In this document: positions 11,418-22,516 of the stretch, in pieces
How the letters are laid out: every line of letters begins with the position of its first letter
How positions within the stretch are numbered: position 1 is the first letter of the stretch
Assembly: GCF_000237925.1 (NCBI RefSeq)
Contig: NW_017386048.1
Coordinates: forward strand, 1-64,000
Direction of reading: 5' to 3'
Length of the DNA stretch: 64,000 bases
From: Schistosoma mansoni
Taxonomy: Eukaryota; Platyhelminthes; Trematoda; Strigeidida; Schistosomatidae
Program-made: the position numbers and the translations under genes
Notes under the pieces: generated by a model
What the model was told of the DNA's origin: nothing
The model's database searches: none
The model's input: the letters and a program-made list of their open reading frames with translations, nothing else

Positions 11418-11557
11418 AGCAAAGATGGATAATGGCTAGCAGTGGAATCTAGGACGCGTGTTTCGTCCTATTTGGAACTCGTCAGCTGGATATACCTGCA
11501 TCTCAGAGTTGATGTTCACTCTAAGACTCGAACCCACTACCGTTCGCTACAAACCCC
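11418..11557 (-). repeat. family-1 (SM-alpha-like) hammerhead SINE
   Basis: The minus strand shows the tRNA-like B box GGTTCGAGTCTTAG, the linker with CATCAACTCTGAGATGCAGG, a hammerhead, and the tail CTAGCCATTATCCATCTTTG. The A-box part is missing. Confidence 0.85.
11439..11499 (-). ncRNA. hammerhead ribozyme, family 1, core intact
   Basis: Reversed, the core reads CTGACGAG, stem II GTTCC...GGAC, GAAAC, a short stem III and GCGTC as the cleavage triplet. Stem I pairs ATCCAG with CTAGAT apart from small mismatches. It matches the published schistosome SM-alpha hammerhead layout. Of the family-1 copies here it is the one with the most complete core. Confidence 0.8.
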
Positions 11558-12099
11558 CATTAAACCTATACATATATTGATTGACTCAGTTTTAAATTAT
11601 ATTTAGTATAAATTCAGAATATAAATTTAGTTCTCTATCAGAAATTACATTTACATGAATTGAATCTTAATAAATCTAGAATAATAATCATTAAAGAAGA
11701 ATATCAATGTAGTAATTGGATGGAATTTATAATTAGTTACTTCCAAGTTTAAAGAATGATAGTTGTATTATTGACTTAACTTAAAATAGTGCATGGATAG
11801 ATTCTGATTCAGTGATAGAATGATAACATGGGACTGGACGTTTTTGAGCATATACAACTGAATAACAACGTTTGTTAAGTGAAATCAATCCGAAAACTAT
11901 CACAGAAATGGAGTTAGTAGTCCAAACAAACGGGTTGTAGATAAATTGGTTATACTTCTGTATTCATATTATTTTGTTACGTATGTACTTCTAGGTTTAC
12001 TAAAATTTTTAACTAGGTAGAATTATCTGAAGGAACATGATCATGATTTCTAAGTAATTTTGGGAGGTGTCAATTATGTAATTTAGATCACAGACTAAT

Positions 12100-12432
12100 C
12101 TTAGTTAGACTATCACTGAAAACCTTGGACAGTTATTTCGTCCCAATACGGAAATATTCAGCAGCGCACGTTCACAATCTCACCAGGAATCCGACAAAAT
12201 GAATTCAAGTCATGAGGCTTTCCATTAACTTTAACACAGCTGAGTCCCCATCCAACCGTTTACATGCCTAGTTATGATCAATTTATGATACTATACAACC
12301 ATCTTTTGAAGATTTTGTTGGGTAAAAACTCAAAACTAATATGGCTGAATTCCACTAATTACGGCTTCTCACTATATCTTCAGGAATTACCTCTAGAAAT
12401 TGGTCAAAAGTGAGAATATGATCATAATTTTT
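12100..12432 (-). repeat. family-2 SINE, old and decayed
   Basis: Antisense remnants of the ribozyme (ACAGTTATTTCGTCCCAATA, CAGCAGCGCACG) and of the 5' region (ACGGCTTCTCACTATATC, TTACCTCTAG). The middle is hard to align. Confidence 0.6.
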
Positions 12433-12714
12433 AACTTTTAAAGCCTACATCACGATTCACTTAGGCCTATAAGTCTTAGGTTTCACTGTTATTATAAGCG
12501 TGGACTCACAGTACTACGATGTCACATACTAGTAAGAAACAATTTTCAATCCATTTTCGTACTTATGGGTTGTCTAACTAAGATTACTTTATGATTTTAA
12601 TTTTAAAACTTAACAATCTTTACTAATCCTCCAAAGTTATAAGTTGTGAATTAGTTTTATTAATCATCTAATATATTTTGAGAAGTCTTGTGAATCACAG
12701 TATGACCGTTTATC

Positions 12715-13102
12715 AAGACAATTGTCCATGAGGTATTTCCTAGAGTTCTAATGAGAAGGAGTAACCAGTGGAGTTCGACCACGTCTGTTGTGATATAGTA
12801 ACTCACTGAAGACAATTGGTGAACGGTTGCTCAAACTTCGTGGATTGGCCGAAGTTTAAAAGTAACACCATTGGATGCCAGCCGTCTAAGTGGTCTAAAG
12901 GCTAAGTGCTCTGGAGCCAGACTGGTAGGTCTTAGGTTCGAATATCGTGAAAAGGGATCGTGGATGCGCACTGCTGAGGAGTCCCAAAATAGGACGAAAC
13001 GGCCATCGAGTGCTTCCAGGTTTTCCATGTTGGTGTAGCTTCAATTGACTCATGATTTCAACTATGAAAATACTGAAATCTCCACAAAACCCCTTCTGAG
13101 AG
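12715..13102 (+). repeat. family-2 hammerhead SINE, full length
   Basis: 5' region, A box (TAAGTGGTCTAAAGG), B box GGTTCGAATATC, hammerhead 12966-13015 (CTGAGGAG, GAAAC, cleavage ATC rather than GTC), and tail to CTCCACAAAACCCC. Confidence 0.88.
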
Positions 13103-13429
13103 AAATATTTATTCTCCATTTATGAACCAGTAATAGAATATTAAGAGCTGATTGTGTATTGTGACTGTTAATTCATTTTTAAAGCAAAAAATAACCAGAA
13201 AGAACCTGAAATCTGGTGTAAATCGGTTCAAAATTAAAACTTTCCCAGTGTAGAATAAGCTTAAGCCTTACCTATTGATCAAGCTAGCTTTTCATTTAAA
13301 GCAATCAATTTTTCAAATTAAACTATCGGTTTCGTTAGTATTAAGCATTTTCAAGTATTAGTATAGTTTATTGAAATTATTTTAATGTTTACTAGATTAA
13401 TAAGTAGAACATGGTAAATGGTTACGGTG

Positions 13430-13740
13430 CAGTGAACGCTACTTATGTCGACATAAGTAATATACAGCACCAATCAAAAGTGAAATCCCGAGTATCAGAA
13501 TGTTGAGTGAATCGAATCGAAGGGAACAGGAATAGAGAGTAAATGTCATGTCAGTAAAGTTTTGTTTGGCCGAGAATCTAACTCCAATCTGATCATATGA
13601 ATGGTTGATTGTCGAAATATTCATTCTGGCTATCCTTGTATGTAATAAATGACTTAATCCGCATTGATAAATAACGGAGTTAAGTAAGTCAAATACGAGA
13701 ATGGATTTTGAATACATATATTTTGAACACTCATTGATCT
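13430..13740 (-). repeat. possible distant member of repeat X
   Basis: Starts with the palindrome ACTTATGTCGACATAAGT (13441-13458), like the end of repeat X. A 92-codon minus-strand frame ends ISLLIGAVYYLCRHK, echoing YYLCGYQQ. The relation is tentative. Confidence 0.3.
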
Positions 13741-14021
13741 GGACAGGAAATCAGAGGGATGAAGCGAATAGAAGAGATCGAAGCGAAAATGACACACATT
13801 GGAGATGGCGGGTAAGTCAGCTCATTTTAATCAAGCGTTAATCAATATTTATAATCAGATAAAAATAAATTACAAACACATGATGAATAAGATAAAAAGT
13901 GTACACACACATACGCTCATAGAAAAACAGTCAGGATTAATAAGTGAATAATTAACAAGGTCAAAACATGACTCAAGATGGATAGGTAAACTGGCTTGTG
14001 CAGAAGTCGGAGTAAGGTATA

Positions 14022-14062
14022 AGGGCTCCGTAGCTCAGTCGGTTAGAGAGAGCTTAACATAT
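14022..14062 (+). other. tRNA 5'-half-like remnant
   Basis: GGGCTCCGTAGCTCAGTCGG then TTAGAGAG resembles the acceptor, D arm and A box of a real tRNA. No anticodon arm, T arm or B box follows, so it is a fragment or a retroposon head, not a working tRNA. Confidence 0.45.
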
Positions 14063-14224
14063 CAACCGACACTACAAAAGAAACGATGAAGTTTGAGACC
14101 ATTGATGGAGGATTTACAAATGAACTATTGAACATTTTATCATAGAACTTTATAATTTTACTTTGAAATATATTGGATATCCCCATTTATGTTCCCATTC
14201 AATTCATTAAGACGGTAATAATGA

Positions 14225-14525
14225 TAATTAATATTTTGGTGAACAATCGAATGTATTGTAGCACAACATTACAGAATATCTCATTAAAATATGAGAACCA
14301 TATAGTGAATAGTTAATTTGCAAAATAACAATCAATTGTCTCAATTTGACTTTTTCTTCTGCAATTATCCATCCATAGTATTCGATTATGATTGTTCATT
14401 TATTTTCGTATCAATTGCGTGCCGTTCACATTCTCTGCTTAACGATCTTCTACGGAGATACATTCAATGCCCAACCATCAACATATACTACTTATGTGGA
14501 TATCAGTAATCCACACCACAAAATT
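14225..14525 (+). repeat. unknown dispersed repeat X, copy 2
   Basis: Plus-strand relative of 6510-6840 with ATTACAGAATATCTCATTA, GCGTGCCGTTCACATTCTC and ACTTATGTGGATATCAG. The frame at 14318-14509 stays open. Confidence 0.55.
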
Positions 14526-14814
14526 TTTTAAAAAAAATGTCATCGGTGAACAGAATTTTATTCTAAACTAAACAAGTTCTCTCATTGAACGATTTATAAA
14601 CAAAATTTCTTCTTATGAATTATTTCATTTCCCCCCTCCCAAATTGTTTTATATAAACTATACGATCTCTGAAACTTTTTTTAACCGGTTTTTATTAAAA
14701 TAAATATTTAGTCTAATGAATTCATTTCATTCCCTTTTAAAATGAATGAAACCAATAACATAAACCTTGTTGATTAATTAAATAAAGAAAAGAAATGCTA
14801 AGGATATATTTCAT

Positions 14815-15152
14815 AATGACTTCGAATCTAATGGCCAGACACAATCAGCAACAACCTACAATGGTAGAGAACAAACAAAATTCCATTCAGAGGAGGAAGA
14901 AATTAGGAAGAAGCACTGGGAGTGAATAGAACATACATTGAGGAAAGCAACCAACTGCGTCACAAGACAAGCCCTCACATAGAATCCTGAAGACCAAAGA
15001 ACACATTATGCCGAGAAATAAAGACAGATATGAGAAGAATGAACAAAAACTGGATAGAACTAGAAAGGAAGGCGCATGAAAGAGTAAGTAAGTTGGAGAA
15101 TGCTGGTTGGCGGCCTATGCTCCATTGAGAGTAGCAGGTGTAAGTAAGAAGA
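14815..15152 (+). mobile_element. RTE LINE 3'-end fragment
   Basis: Remnant of HTLRKATNCVTRQALT, then MRRMNKNWIELERKAHE and MLVGGLCSIES, ending in a short GTAAGTAAG tail. 5'-truncated and frame-broken. Confidence 0.85.
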
Positions 15153-15164
15153 TGGCGAAGAAAT

Positions 15165-15360
15165 ATTTGAACTCATGAGTCGATCTAAGCTAGACCATTG
15201 TTGAAAACCTGGAAGCACTGGAAGGTCATTTCGTTTTAGTATGCAGCTCCTCAACAGTGCGTATCAAAGATTCGAGTTCCGTGTGAGGGATAATGAGTGT
15301 GCACTGTTGAGGAGTCTCATACTAGAATGAGAATGGCATTCCAGTGGTTCCAGATTTTTA
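15165..15360. repeat. family-2 SINE foldback, decayed
   Basis: An antisense ribozyme-tail (15170-15275) is followed by a sense ribozyme (15295-15355, CTGTTGAGGAGTCTC ... GAATGGCATTCCAGTGG). The core is changed at several positions. Confidence 0.7.
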
Positions 15361-16084
15361 AGTAGACGTACTTTTGTATGAACAATATAACCATGTCTAA
15401 GACCTGCCATCCATAAATAGTAATTAGTTGAAAAAAAAACATTTCTTCTGAATATTTTTTGGTCTTACTAAATGTTTAAATGAGAATGTATTTATTAGGT
15501 ATAAATACTTGGAATGTACTTAGGAAAAACAGTTGTCATCCTTTTGATGTTTACTTTCCGAATGCTTATCAACTAAGGATTGATGACTTTTTTTTGCTTC
15601 AAATCTTATCACTTTTTCTAATGACATTTAATGAACTAGATTTGAACGAATGTTGTCATAACTCTGATGAAAACCTAAAGAATCCCTAATTGTATTGAGT
15701 ATATTCATAAGTTTTGTCAGTACGTCGTCTATATTTTCTCGTTTCTCTCACTACTTTATTTACTACGAATTCTCTACAAAGGAAGTTCAGATTTGTTGAC
15801 TGAATATATTTCATGAAATTAATGTGAAAAACTTAGTTTAACATGCCTACTGATATAAAGTTTACTCTGATGATATATCAAATTTAAAATATCTTTTTTT
15901 GTTTCAGTAGTGTTGTTGAAAACCCAGAAAATAGATATGAAGCAATTTAGTATCTGAATCAAATGTCTATAGTTGATAACGATGAAAAGCTCAACATTCA
16001 AACACTTTTGTACTGTATTTACTAAGAATACCTATGTCCAATTGGATTCAGAGAAAGTAACTATTTAGTCATCATCGATGAACA
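15361..16084. other. no recognised feature
   Basis: AT-rich; open frames near 15480 and 15819 are T-rich and look accidental. Confidence 0.55.
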
Positions 16085-16655
16085 ATGAGGGTTTGATTCA
16101 GACGTAAAGACTAGGATTGACAAAGCAAGAAAAGCATTCCTACAATTGAAGAATATATGGAAATCAAAACAACTGTCTTCAAACTGACATTGAAGTCAGA
16201 ATCTTCAATACGAATGTCATGATAGTTCTACTACATGGAGCTGAAACTTAGAGTACTACTATAACCATCATCAAAAAGATACAAGTATTTATAAACAATT
16301 GTCTACAAAAGATAATCAATGTCCTTCGAACAGATACCATCAACAACAGCCCATTGTGAGAGAGAACAAATCAACTTCCATTTGAAGAGGAAATTATGAA
16401 AAGATGTTGGAGGTGGATAGGACATACATTGTGGAAATCACCAAATTGAATCATGAAGCAAGCGCTTATCTGTAATCCTGGAGAGAAACGTAAACATGGG
16501 AGGTTGAAGAACACACTGTGTCGGTAATTGGAAGCAGACATGAAAAGGATGAATATTAACTGGAAAGAACTGTAAAGGATTGTCGAGGACAGAGATGAAT
16601 GGAGAATGGTAGTGGACGGCGTATACTCCTCGACGAGGAGTAACAGACGTAGGTA
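16085..16655 (+). mobile_element. RTE LINE 3' region
   Basis: Begins at FDSDVKTRIDKARKAFLQLK, continues through NIWKSKQLSSN and the ERTNQLPFEEEIMKRCW and WIGHTLWKS parts, and ends at the conserved terminus with a GTAGGTAGG tail. Frameshifts are present. Confidence 0.85.
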
Positions 16656-16796
16656 GGCGGGTAACTATTCAGTCGACACGGTTAAAGTTTCTAATACAAA
16701 TCATTTTGTTTCAACACAACTGACTTATTAATAACAAATAAAATAACAAGTTAGTAGATCAGTATGTCTTTTTTGAAAACTATTTCTTGTTACTGT

Positions 16797-16950
16797 AAGC
16801 AAAGATAGATAGTGGTTAGCAGTGGAATCCAGGACTCTCCTTTCCATCTATTTGGGACTCGTCAGCTGGATGTACCTGCATCTCAGAGTTGCATTCCTAA
16901 ACATCAATCAGAAGATTCAAACAAACAATACTAAGTGAATTCATTCCTTT
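16797..16950 (-). repeat. family-1 hammerhead SINE, partial
   Basis: The minus-strand ribozyme region keeps CAGCTGACGAGTCCC, but stem II and the GAAAC side are changed (AGATGGAAAGG). The left boundary joins the inverted AAACAAACAATACTAAGTGAAT end unit, with the tRNA head lost. Confidence 0.75.
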
Positions 16951-17689
16951 CTGAAATGGATATCAACTAACATGAATTCAAATGTAAGTCGGAGAATTTA
17001 GTACAAAATTTCTTTGATCTACTTTTTTCCAAAAGAACTGTAAAGTACCCAGACTTAAAAAGTTGGGAAAAGTGTACAGTATTCCAACCACTAATCAATA
17101 AACATTTAGATAGTAATAATAAGTCTATCAGTACATAGAAAGAAAATTCAGACATTTACACACTCGAAGATTATATTGACGTGACGATTGATAGAAATAC
17201 ATACATGTATTGTTGTATTGTTAGTTTGTGAAAGAACAACTACTTCAGTAGTAAGGTTATCATGACAGATTTAAACAAAAAAGTTTGTAACTTACATTTG
17301 GCTTTTCATAATGATACTAAATAGTTAATGGCTGAAAACTATCGAAATTATGGCCCTACACAATTTACACATTTCCTTTTTCAGTTACAACCTTACACAT
17401 TTCGTATTACCTTAACTGAACCAGAGTAAATCATAAAAAATTTAGACATGAATAAAAGATGTTTAAATTTCATTTTATCAGTTGATGTTTTAAAGAACTA
17501 AACATGAATAAATAGAAGTTTACAAAATGAAGATGTTGAAGTGATTTGTAATAGGTGTGTTGTACTCGGTACTTTCAGTGGGTGGATTACTCACAGTAAT
17601 GTAAAATGTCTATACAAGATTTTATTCCAAGCAACTAGACTAGTCGATTACTGTCTGCTATAAACATATTTATTGTAGCTCAGTCCAGC
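16951..17689. other. no recognised feature
   Basis: AT-rich. 19006-19392, 19898-20520, 20756-21154 and 21433-21992 are similar in character. Confidence 0.55.
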
Positions 17690-17986
17690 GTGTTAAATGA
17701 AAAATATGAAAACAAAAAAGTTTACGTTTCATTTAGTATTGTTTGTTTGAATCCTACCATTGATGTTTAGGACTGCAGCTGGTCAGTCTCTAATTGGCAT
17801 GTGTGCATACTGTGCGTATTGCATCGATATAGCCGTAATTCACAAGCATGGTAAACAGAGATGGATAGCGGCTAGCAGTAGAATCGACGACGCGCGTTTC
17901 GTCCTATTTGGGACTCGTCAGCTGGATGTACCTGCATCTCAGAGTTGATGTTCACTCTGGGACTCGAACCCAGTACCCTCGCTTCA
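17690..17986 (-). repeat. family-1 hammerhead SINE, left arm of an inverted pair
   Basis: On the minus strand: tRNA-like B box, linker, a hammerhead at about 17875-17938 with intact CTGACGAG / GAAACGCGCGTC core but weakened stem I, then the long tail (GCATGCTTGTGAATTACGGC type) ending in AAACAAACAATACTAAATGA. It runs into the gap at 17987. Confidence 0.85.
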
Positions 17987-18186
17987 NNNNNNNNNNNNNN
18001 NNNNNNNNNNNNNNNNNNNNNNNNNNNNNNNNNNNNNNNNNNNNNNNNNNNNNNNNNNNNNNNNNNNNNNNNNNNNNNNNNNNNNNNNNNNNNNNNNNNN
18101 NNNNNNNNNNNNNNNNNNNNNNNNNNNNNNNNNNNNNNNNNNNNNNNNNNNNNNNNNNNNNNNNNNNNNNNNNNNNNNNNNNNNNN
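17987..18186. other. assembly gap (200 N)
   Basis: Between oppositely oriented family-1 SINEs. Confidence 0.95.
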
Positions 18187-18298
18187 CCTGATAGCCACTG
18201 ATAGCCACTCCATCGCACAAGCAAGTGGCTATCAGGACTCAGTGGCCGAGTGGACAACGCGATGGCATTTGAAGCGAGGGTACTGAGTTCGAAAAAAG
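18187..18298 (+). repeat. family-1 SINE head, right arm of an inverted pair
   Basis: A plus-strand head after the gap: GCACAAGCAAGTGGCTATC, the tRNA-like A box (CAGTGGCCGAGTGG) and a partial B box (TACTGAGTTCGA). No ribozyme part. Opposite in direction to 17690-17986, so the gap lies in the loop of an inverted repeat. Confidence 0.8.
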
Positions 18299-18489
18299 TT
18301 TACGGTTCACAATAAATTTACCAATAAGAATTACACTTTAATATACAACGCAATGATTAAAGGAATGTAAAAATTGACTTAACTTGGAAGATACAACACA
18401 AATAAGGATACATTGCAAAAGACTATCAAACGTAAACCAGACTGAGATATTAGGCGACAATCTCCCATTGTCTTCCGCGGGTAACTTAC

Positions 18490-18635
18490 TCAAATCCAAA
18501 ACAGCTGGATTTCAATAGTCACGGCTTTTCACTAGAACTCCAAGAATTACCGCTCGCAGTTAGTCACTAGTGAGTACATGATAATTATCAGTGTAGGGTT
18601 GTGCAGATTATTATGTTGAGATGGTCGTGCAATAT
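18490..18635 (-). repeat. family-2b SINE 5' region, antisense
   Basis: An antisense copy of the 5' region (GTCACGGCTTTTCACTAGAA, AGTCACTAGTGAGTACATG) with subfamily features (CTCGCAGTTAGTCAC) shared with 18880 and 57200. Confidence 0.7.
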
Positions 18636-19005
18636 CATAGATTGGTTAAAGTTAAACATCGAAACTGTTGGATTGCGGTTCAGTGACTTACAAGTTAAGC
18701 ATTTGCACAAGAAACTGAACGTCCTGGATTTGAATCCCACATGTACGGTCGTAGATGCTCACTAGTGAGGAGTCCCATACTAAAACAAAACGGCCGTTCA
18801 GTGCTTCCAGGTTTTCAATGTTAATTCAACATTGATCGGTTCATGATCTCAACAATTCCCACAATCATACACTGATAATTATCATGTACTCACTAGTAAC
18901 TAACTGCGAGCGGTAATTCTCAGAGTTCTAGTGAAAAACCGTGACCATTAAAATCCAACCGTGTCAGGTATGAAGCAGTCACCCACCGAAGACAATGGAA
19001 AGTTA
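18636..19005 (+). repeat. family-2b hammerhead SINE plus extra 5' unit
   Basis: Head with GGTCGTGCAATATCATAG, A box (CAGTGACTTACAAG), B box-like ATTTGAATCCC, hammerhead with changed GAAAC (AAAAC), tail (18800-18870), then a second 5' region (18885-19005) without its head. The tail is directly followed by a new unit, suggesting read-through of a tandem or circular form. Confidence 0.75.
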
Positions 19006-19392
19006 AACAACCCATCAAAAACATTCACTTCAATTAATCTATCAGTTTATTTTGACATCAATTTGAGAAACACCATCATATTTATACTGATGATTATCAA
19101 TTGTATCCATGATGAACAAGTACAGTTATATGTAAGTACATATATACATAAGTCTGTTTACTCATTCAGTCCATTAAATATGTCATATATTTAACTAAAC
19201 AAATACATTTAATATCGAAATATAAATTGTCAAAGTAAGAAATGCTTTTAAAAAGTTTTCATGACATGTAATGCAAACAAAATTTAGAAGATCAAATAAA
19301 CACAAAATTGAATAAGAAATGGATTTGAATGATTCATTTATTATATTAGAATACTTTTAAAACTAGGAAATGTGAAACGCAAAATTATCATA

Positions 19393-19770
19393 AGGGGGTT
19401 TTGTGGAGAGTTTAGTAATTCTATAGTTGAATTCATGAGTCACTTGAAGCTAGACAACCATGGAAAACCTGGAAGCACTAGACGGTTGTTTCGTTCTACT
19501 GTGGGACTCCTCAGCAGTACGCATCCACGATCCTGCATCACGAGATTCGAACCCAGGACCTATTGGTCTCGAGTGCGAACGCTTAACTTCTAGACCACTG
19601 AACTGGCATCCAGTGGTGTTAATGTCTAACTTCAACCAATCCACGAAAATGTTCCATCATCCGCCATTGTCTTCAGTGATTCACTATCTCACAACAGACG
19701 TGGTTGAACTCCACTGGTCACTTGAGCTCCGGGAAATAACTGTTAAAGTCAGTCACCAGTGATCATATGA
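19393..19770 (-). repeat. family-2 hammerhead SINE, full length
   Basis: A full minus-strand unit from the 5' region (CAGTCACCAGTGATCATATG side) through A box (CAGTGGTCTAGAAG), B box GGTTCGAATCTC and ribozyme to the tail ending CTCTCCACAAAACCCCC. Confidence 0.9.
19472..19522 (-). ncRNA. hammerhead ribozyme, family 2, core intact
   Basis: Reversed: GTACTG then CTGAGGAG, stem II GTCCC...GAAC, GAAAC, stem III ACAACCGT, cleavage triplet GTC, TAGTGC. All core positions are kept, with partial compensation in the stems. Confidence 0.75.
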
Positions 19771-19781
19771 TTATTATCAGA

Positions 19782-19897
19782 AGGGGGGTTTCGTAGAGAT
19801 TTTAGTAGTTTTATAGTTAAATTCATGAGTTAATTGATGCTACACCACCATAGTCAACCTGGAAGCACTAGATGGCCGTTCTGCGAAATTCATTTTT
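19782..19897 (-). repeat. family-2 SINE tail fragment
   Basis: A second antisense tail and half ribozyme directly after the copy at 19393, same strand: GGGGGGTTTCGTAGAGATT ... GGAAGCACTAGATGGCCG. It ends inside ribozyme stem III, so two units lie in tandem. Confidence 0.75.
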
Positions 19898-20520
19898 TAA
19901 CGACAGAAAGATTAACCTCCCAATTACCTTGTTTTCAATCTCTTTTGTCCCAGTAGAACAGGGTACACTAGTCGTAGTCAAATGCTTTCAACATAAAACG
20001 TTCTAGTTTTATTTGGTATTTGAAAAGAATGAGGTTGAACATTTCATTTGTGAACAAATAACCAGGAAAAGATAAATAATCTCTAATTATTTATAAACTC
20101 TATTTAAGTCTTTCAGTTGTTATTTGTTTTTAACTCATTAAAACATCGAAAAGCTTGGTATTCAATGAGATGAAGACTGATCTTTGTATGTAGAGTAAAT
20201 ATCTTATATTTAATTGAACCGTAATCCCATACTGTTATCTTCATTTCTCATATATTTTGTGTAATTTCCTACTTTAGCTTAACATTACCTATGAAACAAT
20301 GACTATTAGCAATGAATTTTTATGGATATCATTCATATTTAATCCCAGTACTGGACACCTCACTGCATGAACTAGTGAAAAATCATAACCGGTGAAGTTT
20401 ATCCATCTCGGATGTTGGAAATATTTCTTTTCCGTTAATGGATAGTTATCAAGGGTGACTGAAATCAAGTGTTTAATAAAAGTAACACATTATAAATCTG
20501 AAACAATTAGTTCCTTTGAA

Positions 20521-20755
20521 TTCACTTAGTATTGTTTGTTTGAATTTAAACTTTACCCCATTGCGCAAGCAAGTGGCTATCGGGATTCAGTGGCCGAGTA
20601 GATAATGCGATGGCGTTTGAAGCGAAAGCTACTGGGTTCGAGTCCCAGAGTGAACATCAACTCTGAGATGCAAGTACATCCAGCTCACAAATCCCTAATA
20701 GGACGGAACGCGCGTCCTGGATTCAACTGAGAGCCACTATCCGTCTTTGCTTACC
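20521..20755 (+). repeat. family-1 hammerhead SINE, nearly full length
   Basis: Head GCGCAAGCAAGTGGCTATC, A box at about 20590, B box GGGTTCGAGTCCC at about 20634, linker, then a hammerhead whose first core strand is CTCACAA in place of CTGACGA, with GGAAC in place of GAAAC; probably inactive. Preceded by an inverted copy of the family's terminal TTCACTTAGTATTGTTTG. Confidence 0.85.
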
Positions 20756-21154
20756 AATTAGTTCCTTTGATAAATTTCGATAATGCAATGAGAAGACGAA
20801 GATTATCAGATTTATGTGGTATATTTGCGCAATACATTATGAACAATCTGATCACACATATATTTGTTAGGACATTTCTATTTGGAAAATAAAAGATCAA
20901 CTAGACAGATTAAATAAATCTTACCCTAAACCTACCCTGGTTATACTGATTTATTATTCCAAATAGTTATCACATTGTTTTTTGTGTACTTGACTTTTCT
21001 TTGTTACGGTTTATCTTTTCACTGTCTAGTTGATCTTTAATGTTTCATTTGAAAATGTCTTGACGTGTATATATGTGATCAGATTGTTTGAAATGTATTT
21101 CATAAATATTATACATCCTGAGATTTCTGGCTTTGATAGCTCGTGAATTTAGAG

Positions 21155-21432
21155 CTGAGCACGGCTATTATGTCTCATTTATTTATTTGAACACTGAAAT
21201 ATTGGTACAAGGAGGCACCAAATATATATGCGCCATACAATTGTGTGAGGGCTACGATACTGCTCGGGTGCCCAGATCGAAGCAGGTGGTTTTCTTAGGA
21301 GGCAACATTCTGAGCCTTTGACCTAAAAGTCTGACCCACAAGGCAGTGAAGCAACATCAGGAGATGCAGTCTCATGGTAGAGCGTGACGAACAATAGGTT
21401 CATAATCCATTTGTTCCCTCAGGATTATTTAT
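21155..21432 (-). repeat. family-4 retroposon, 3' part
   Basis: Carries the distal part of the family, with plus-strand AAGGAGGCACCAAATATATA, TGGTTTTCTTAGGAGGC and GACCTAAAAGTCTGACCCAC. The B-box end is missing. Confidence 0.65.
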
Positions 21433-21992
21433 TTAAATAGTGCAGACGAAACCAAAAATCACATTTTCGTAATAACTTAACCATTTTTAAAAAAAGAGCT
21501 GTTGCATGTCATCTACAGTTTCGTACACTATTATGCACTTTCAATGCATGTACATTGGGAGAACGAAACGTGAGTCGAATTCCAAGGATTTTAAACCATA
21601 AAGATTAAACCGTCTTTCTAGTCCACTAGTACACTCTACAATGAAGACGATATATAAGGTAGATACAATATATACATTAAAAATACTCAATTCATCATTT
21701 GATCATGCTCTATGGTGATGCTCATAAGCTATTGTCATGCTAAATCTTGGCCATTGTATTCAAAAAAATGTTATTAGTTAATCTTCAACTGTTTTTTGAG
21801 CAATGCTGGATCTTTCACATAAGTACTTTATTATGAATCAATATAACAGAATAGTAAACTGAAATGAGAAATATAGTATTGTAGTCAGTAGTGCTATCAA
21901 TAATTCCATTCACAATTAGCTATACTAACATAATTTTTTGACTACTTAACAGTTGTAATATGCGTCCACTGGTTCGCTACCGTAAAGGAATT

Positions 21993-22192
21993 NNNNNNNN
22001 NNNNNNNNNNNNNNNNNNNNNNNNNNNNNNNNNNNNNNNNNNNNNNNNNNNNNNNNNNNNNNNNNNNNNNNNNNNNNNNNNNNNNNNNNNNNNNNNNNNN
22101 NNNNNNNNNNNNNNNNNNNNNNNNNNNNNNNNNNNNNNNNNNNNNNNNNNNNNNNNNNNNNNNNNNNNNNNNNNNNNNNNNNNNNNNNNNNN
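21993..22192. other. assembly gap (200 N)
   Basis: The right side is an antisense-to-sense family-2 switch. Confidence 0.95.
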
Positions 22193-22347
22193 CAACGGTG
22201 TTAATGTCTGGCTTCAACCATTAACACTGTTGGATGCCGGCTCAGTGGTCTACAGGTTAAGCATTTGCGTCCTGGGTTCGAGTCTCGTGAGACGGGATCA
22301 TGGATGCGCACTGCTGAGGAGTCTCACAATAGGACGAAACGGCTGTC
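22193..22347 (+). repeat. family-2 hammerhead SINE ending at the cleavage site
   Basis: After the gap, a short antisense piece (22193-22222) switches to a sense copy: A box (CAGTGGTCTACAGG), B box GGTTCGAGTCTC, ribozyme CTGAGGAG, stem II, GAAACGGCTGTC, then the family sequence stops. The next bases are LTR family B. The 3' strand of stem I is absent. Confidence 0.85.
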
Positions 22348-22348
22348 T

Positions 22349-22516
22349 ACTAAAAACTATAAATACCTGACAGTTTTGTACCATAATTGACACTGTTTAG
22401 AAATACATTCCTTTCATTTGTCTTTTGTTTTCTCACTTTGCGACTTGGGAAGGTTCTAGCGTTCGAGTGCTCAAGTTATACGCGACATACTAAAAGTCTA
22501 AGTTCAAGATATAACA
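22349..22516 (+). mobile_element. LTR family B, 3' part
   Basis: Starts in the TATA region (CTAAAAACTATAAATACC) and runs to the family end GATATAACA. It is joined on the left to a family-2 hammerhead SINE and on the right to an RTE LINE fragment. Confidence 0.65.

Noticed and set aside
13990-14100. A genuine tRNA gene
   Set aside because: Only a tRNA 5'-half-like stretch is present; no anticodon stem, B box or T arm follows.
17872-18286. Frames of about 80-110 codons spanning runs of N (also near 21960, 23947, 52415, 54046, 61897)
   Set aside because: Most of their length is unknown bases in assembly gaps; the remaining ends are SINE sequence, apart from the exon-like part at 62122.
19372-19762. 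Overlapping open frames on both strands over 19372-19762
   Set aside because: They are readings of a family-2 SINE. The same peptide shadows (MSQLKLDHHGKPGS-like) recur at every family-2 copy.
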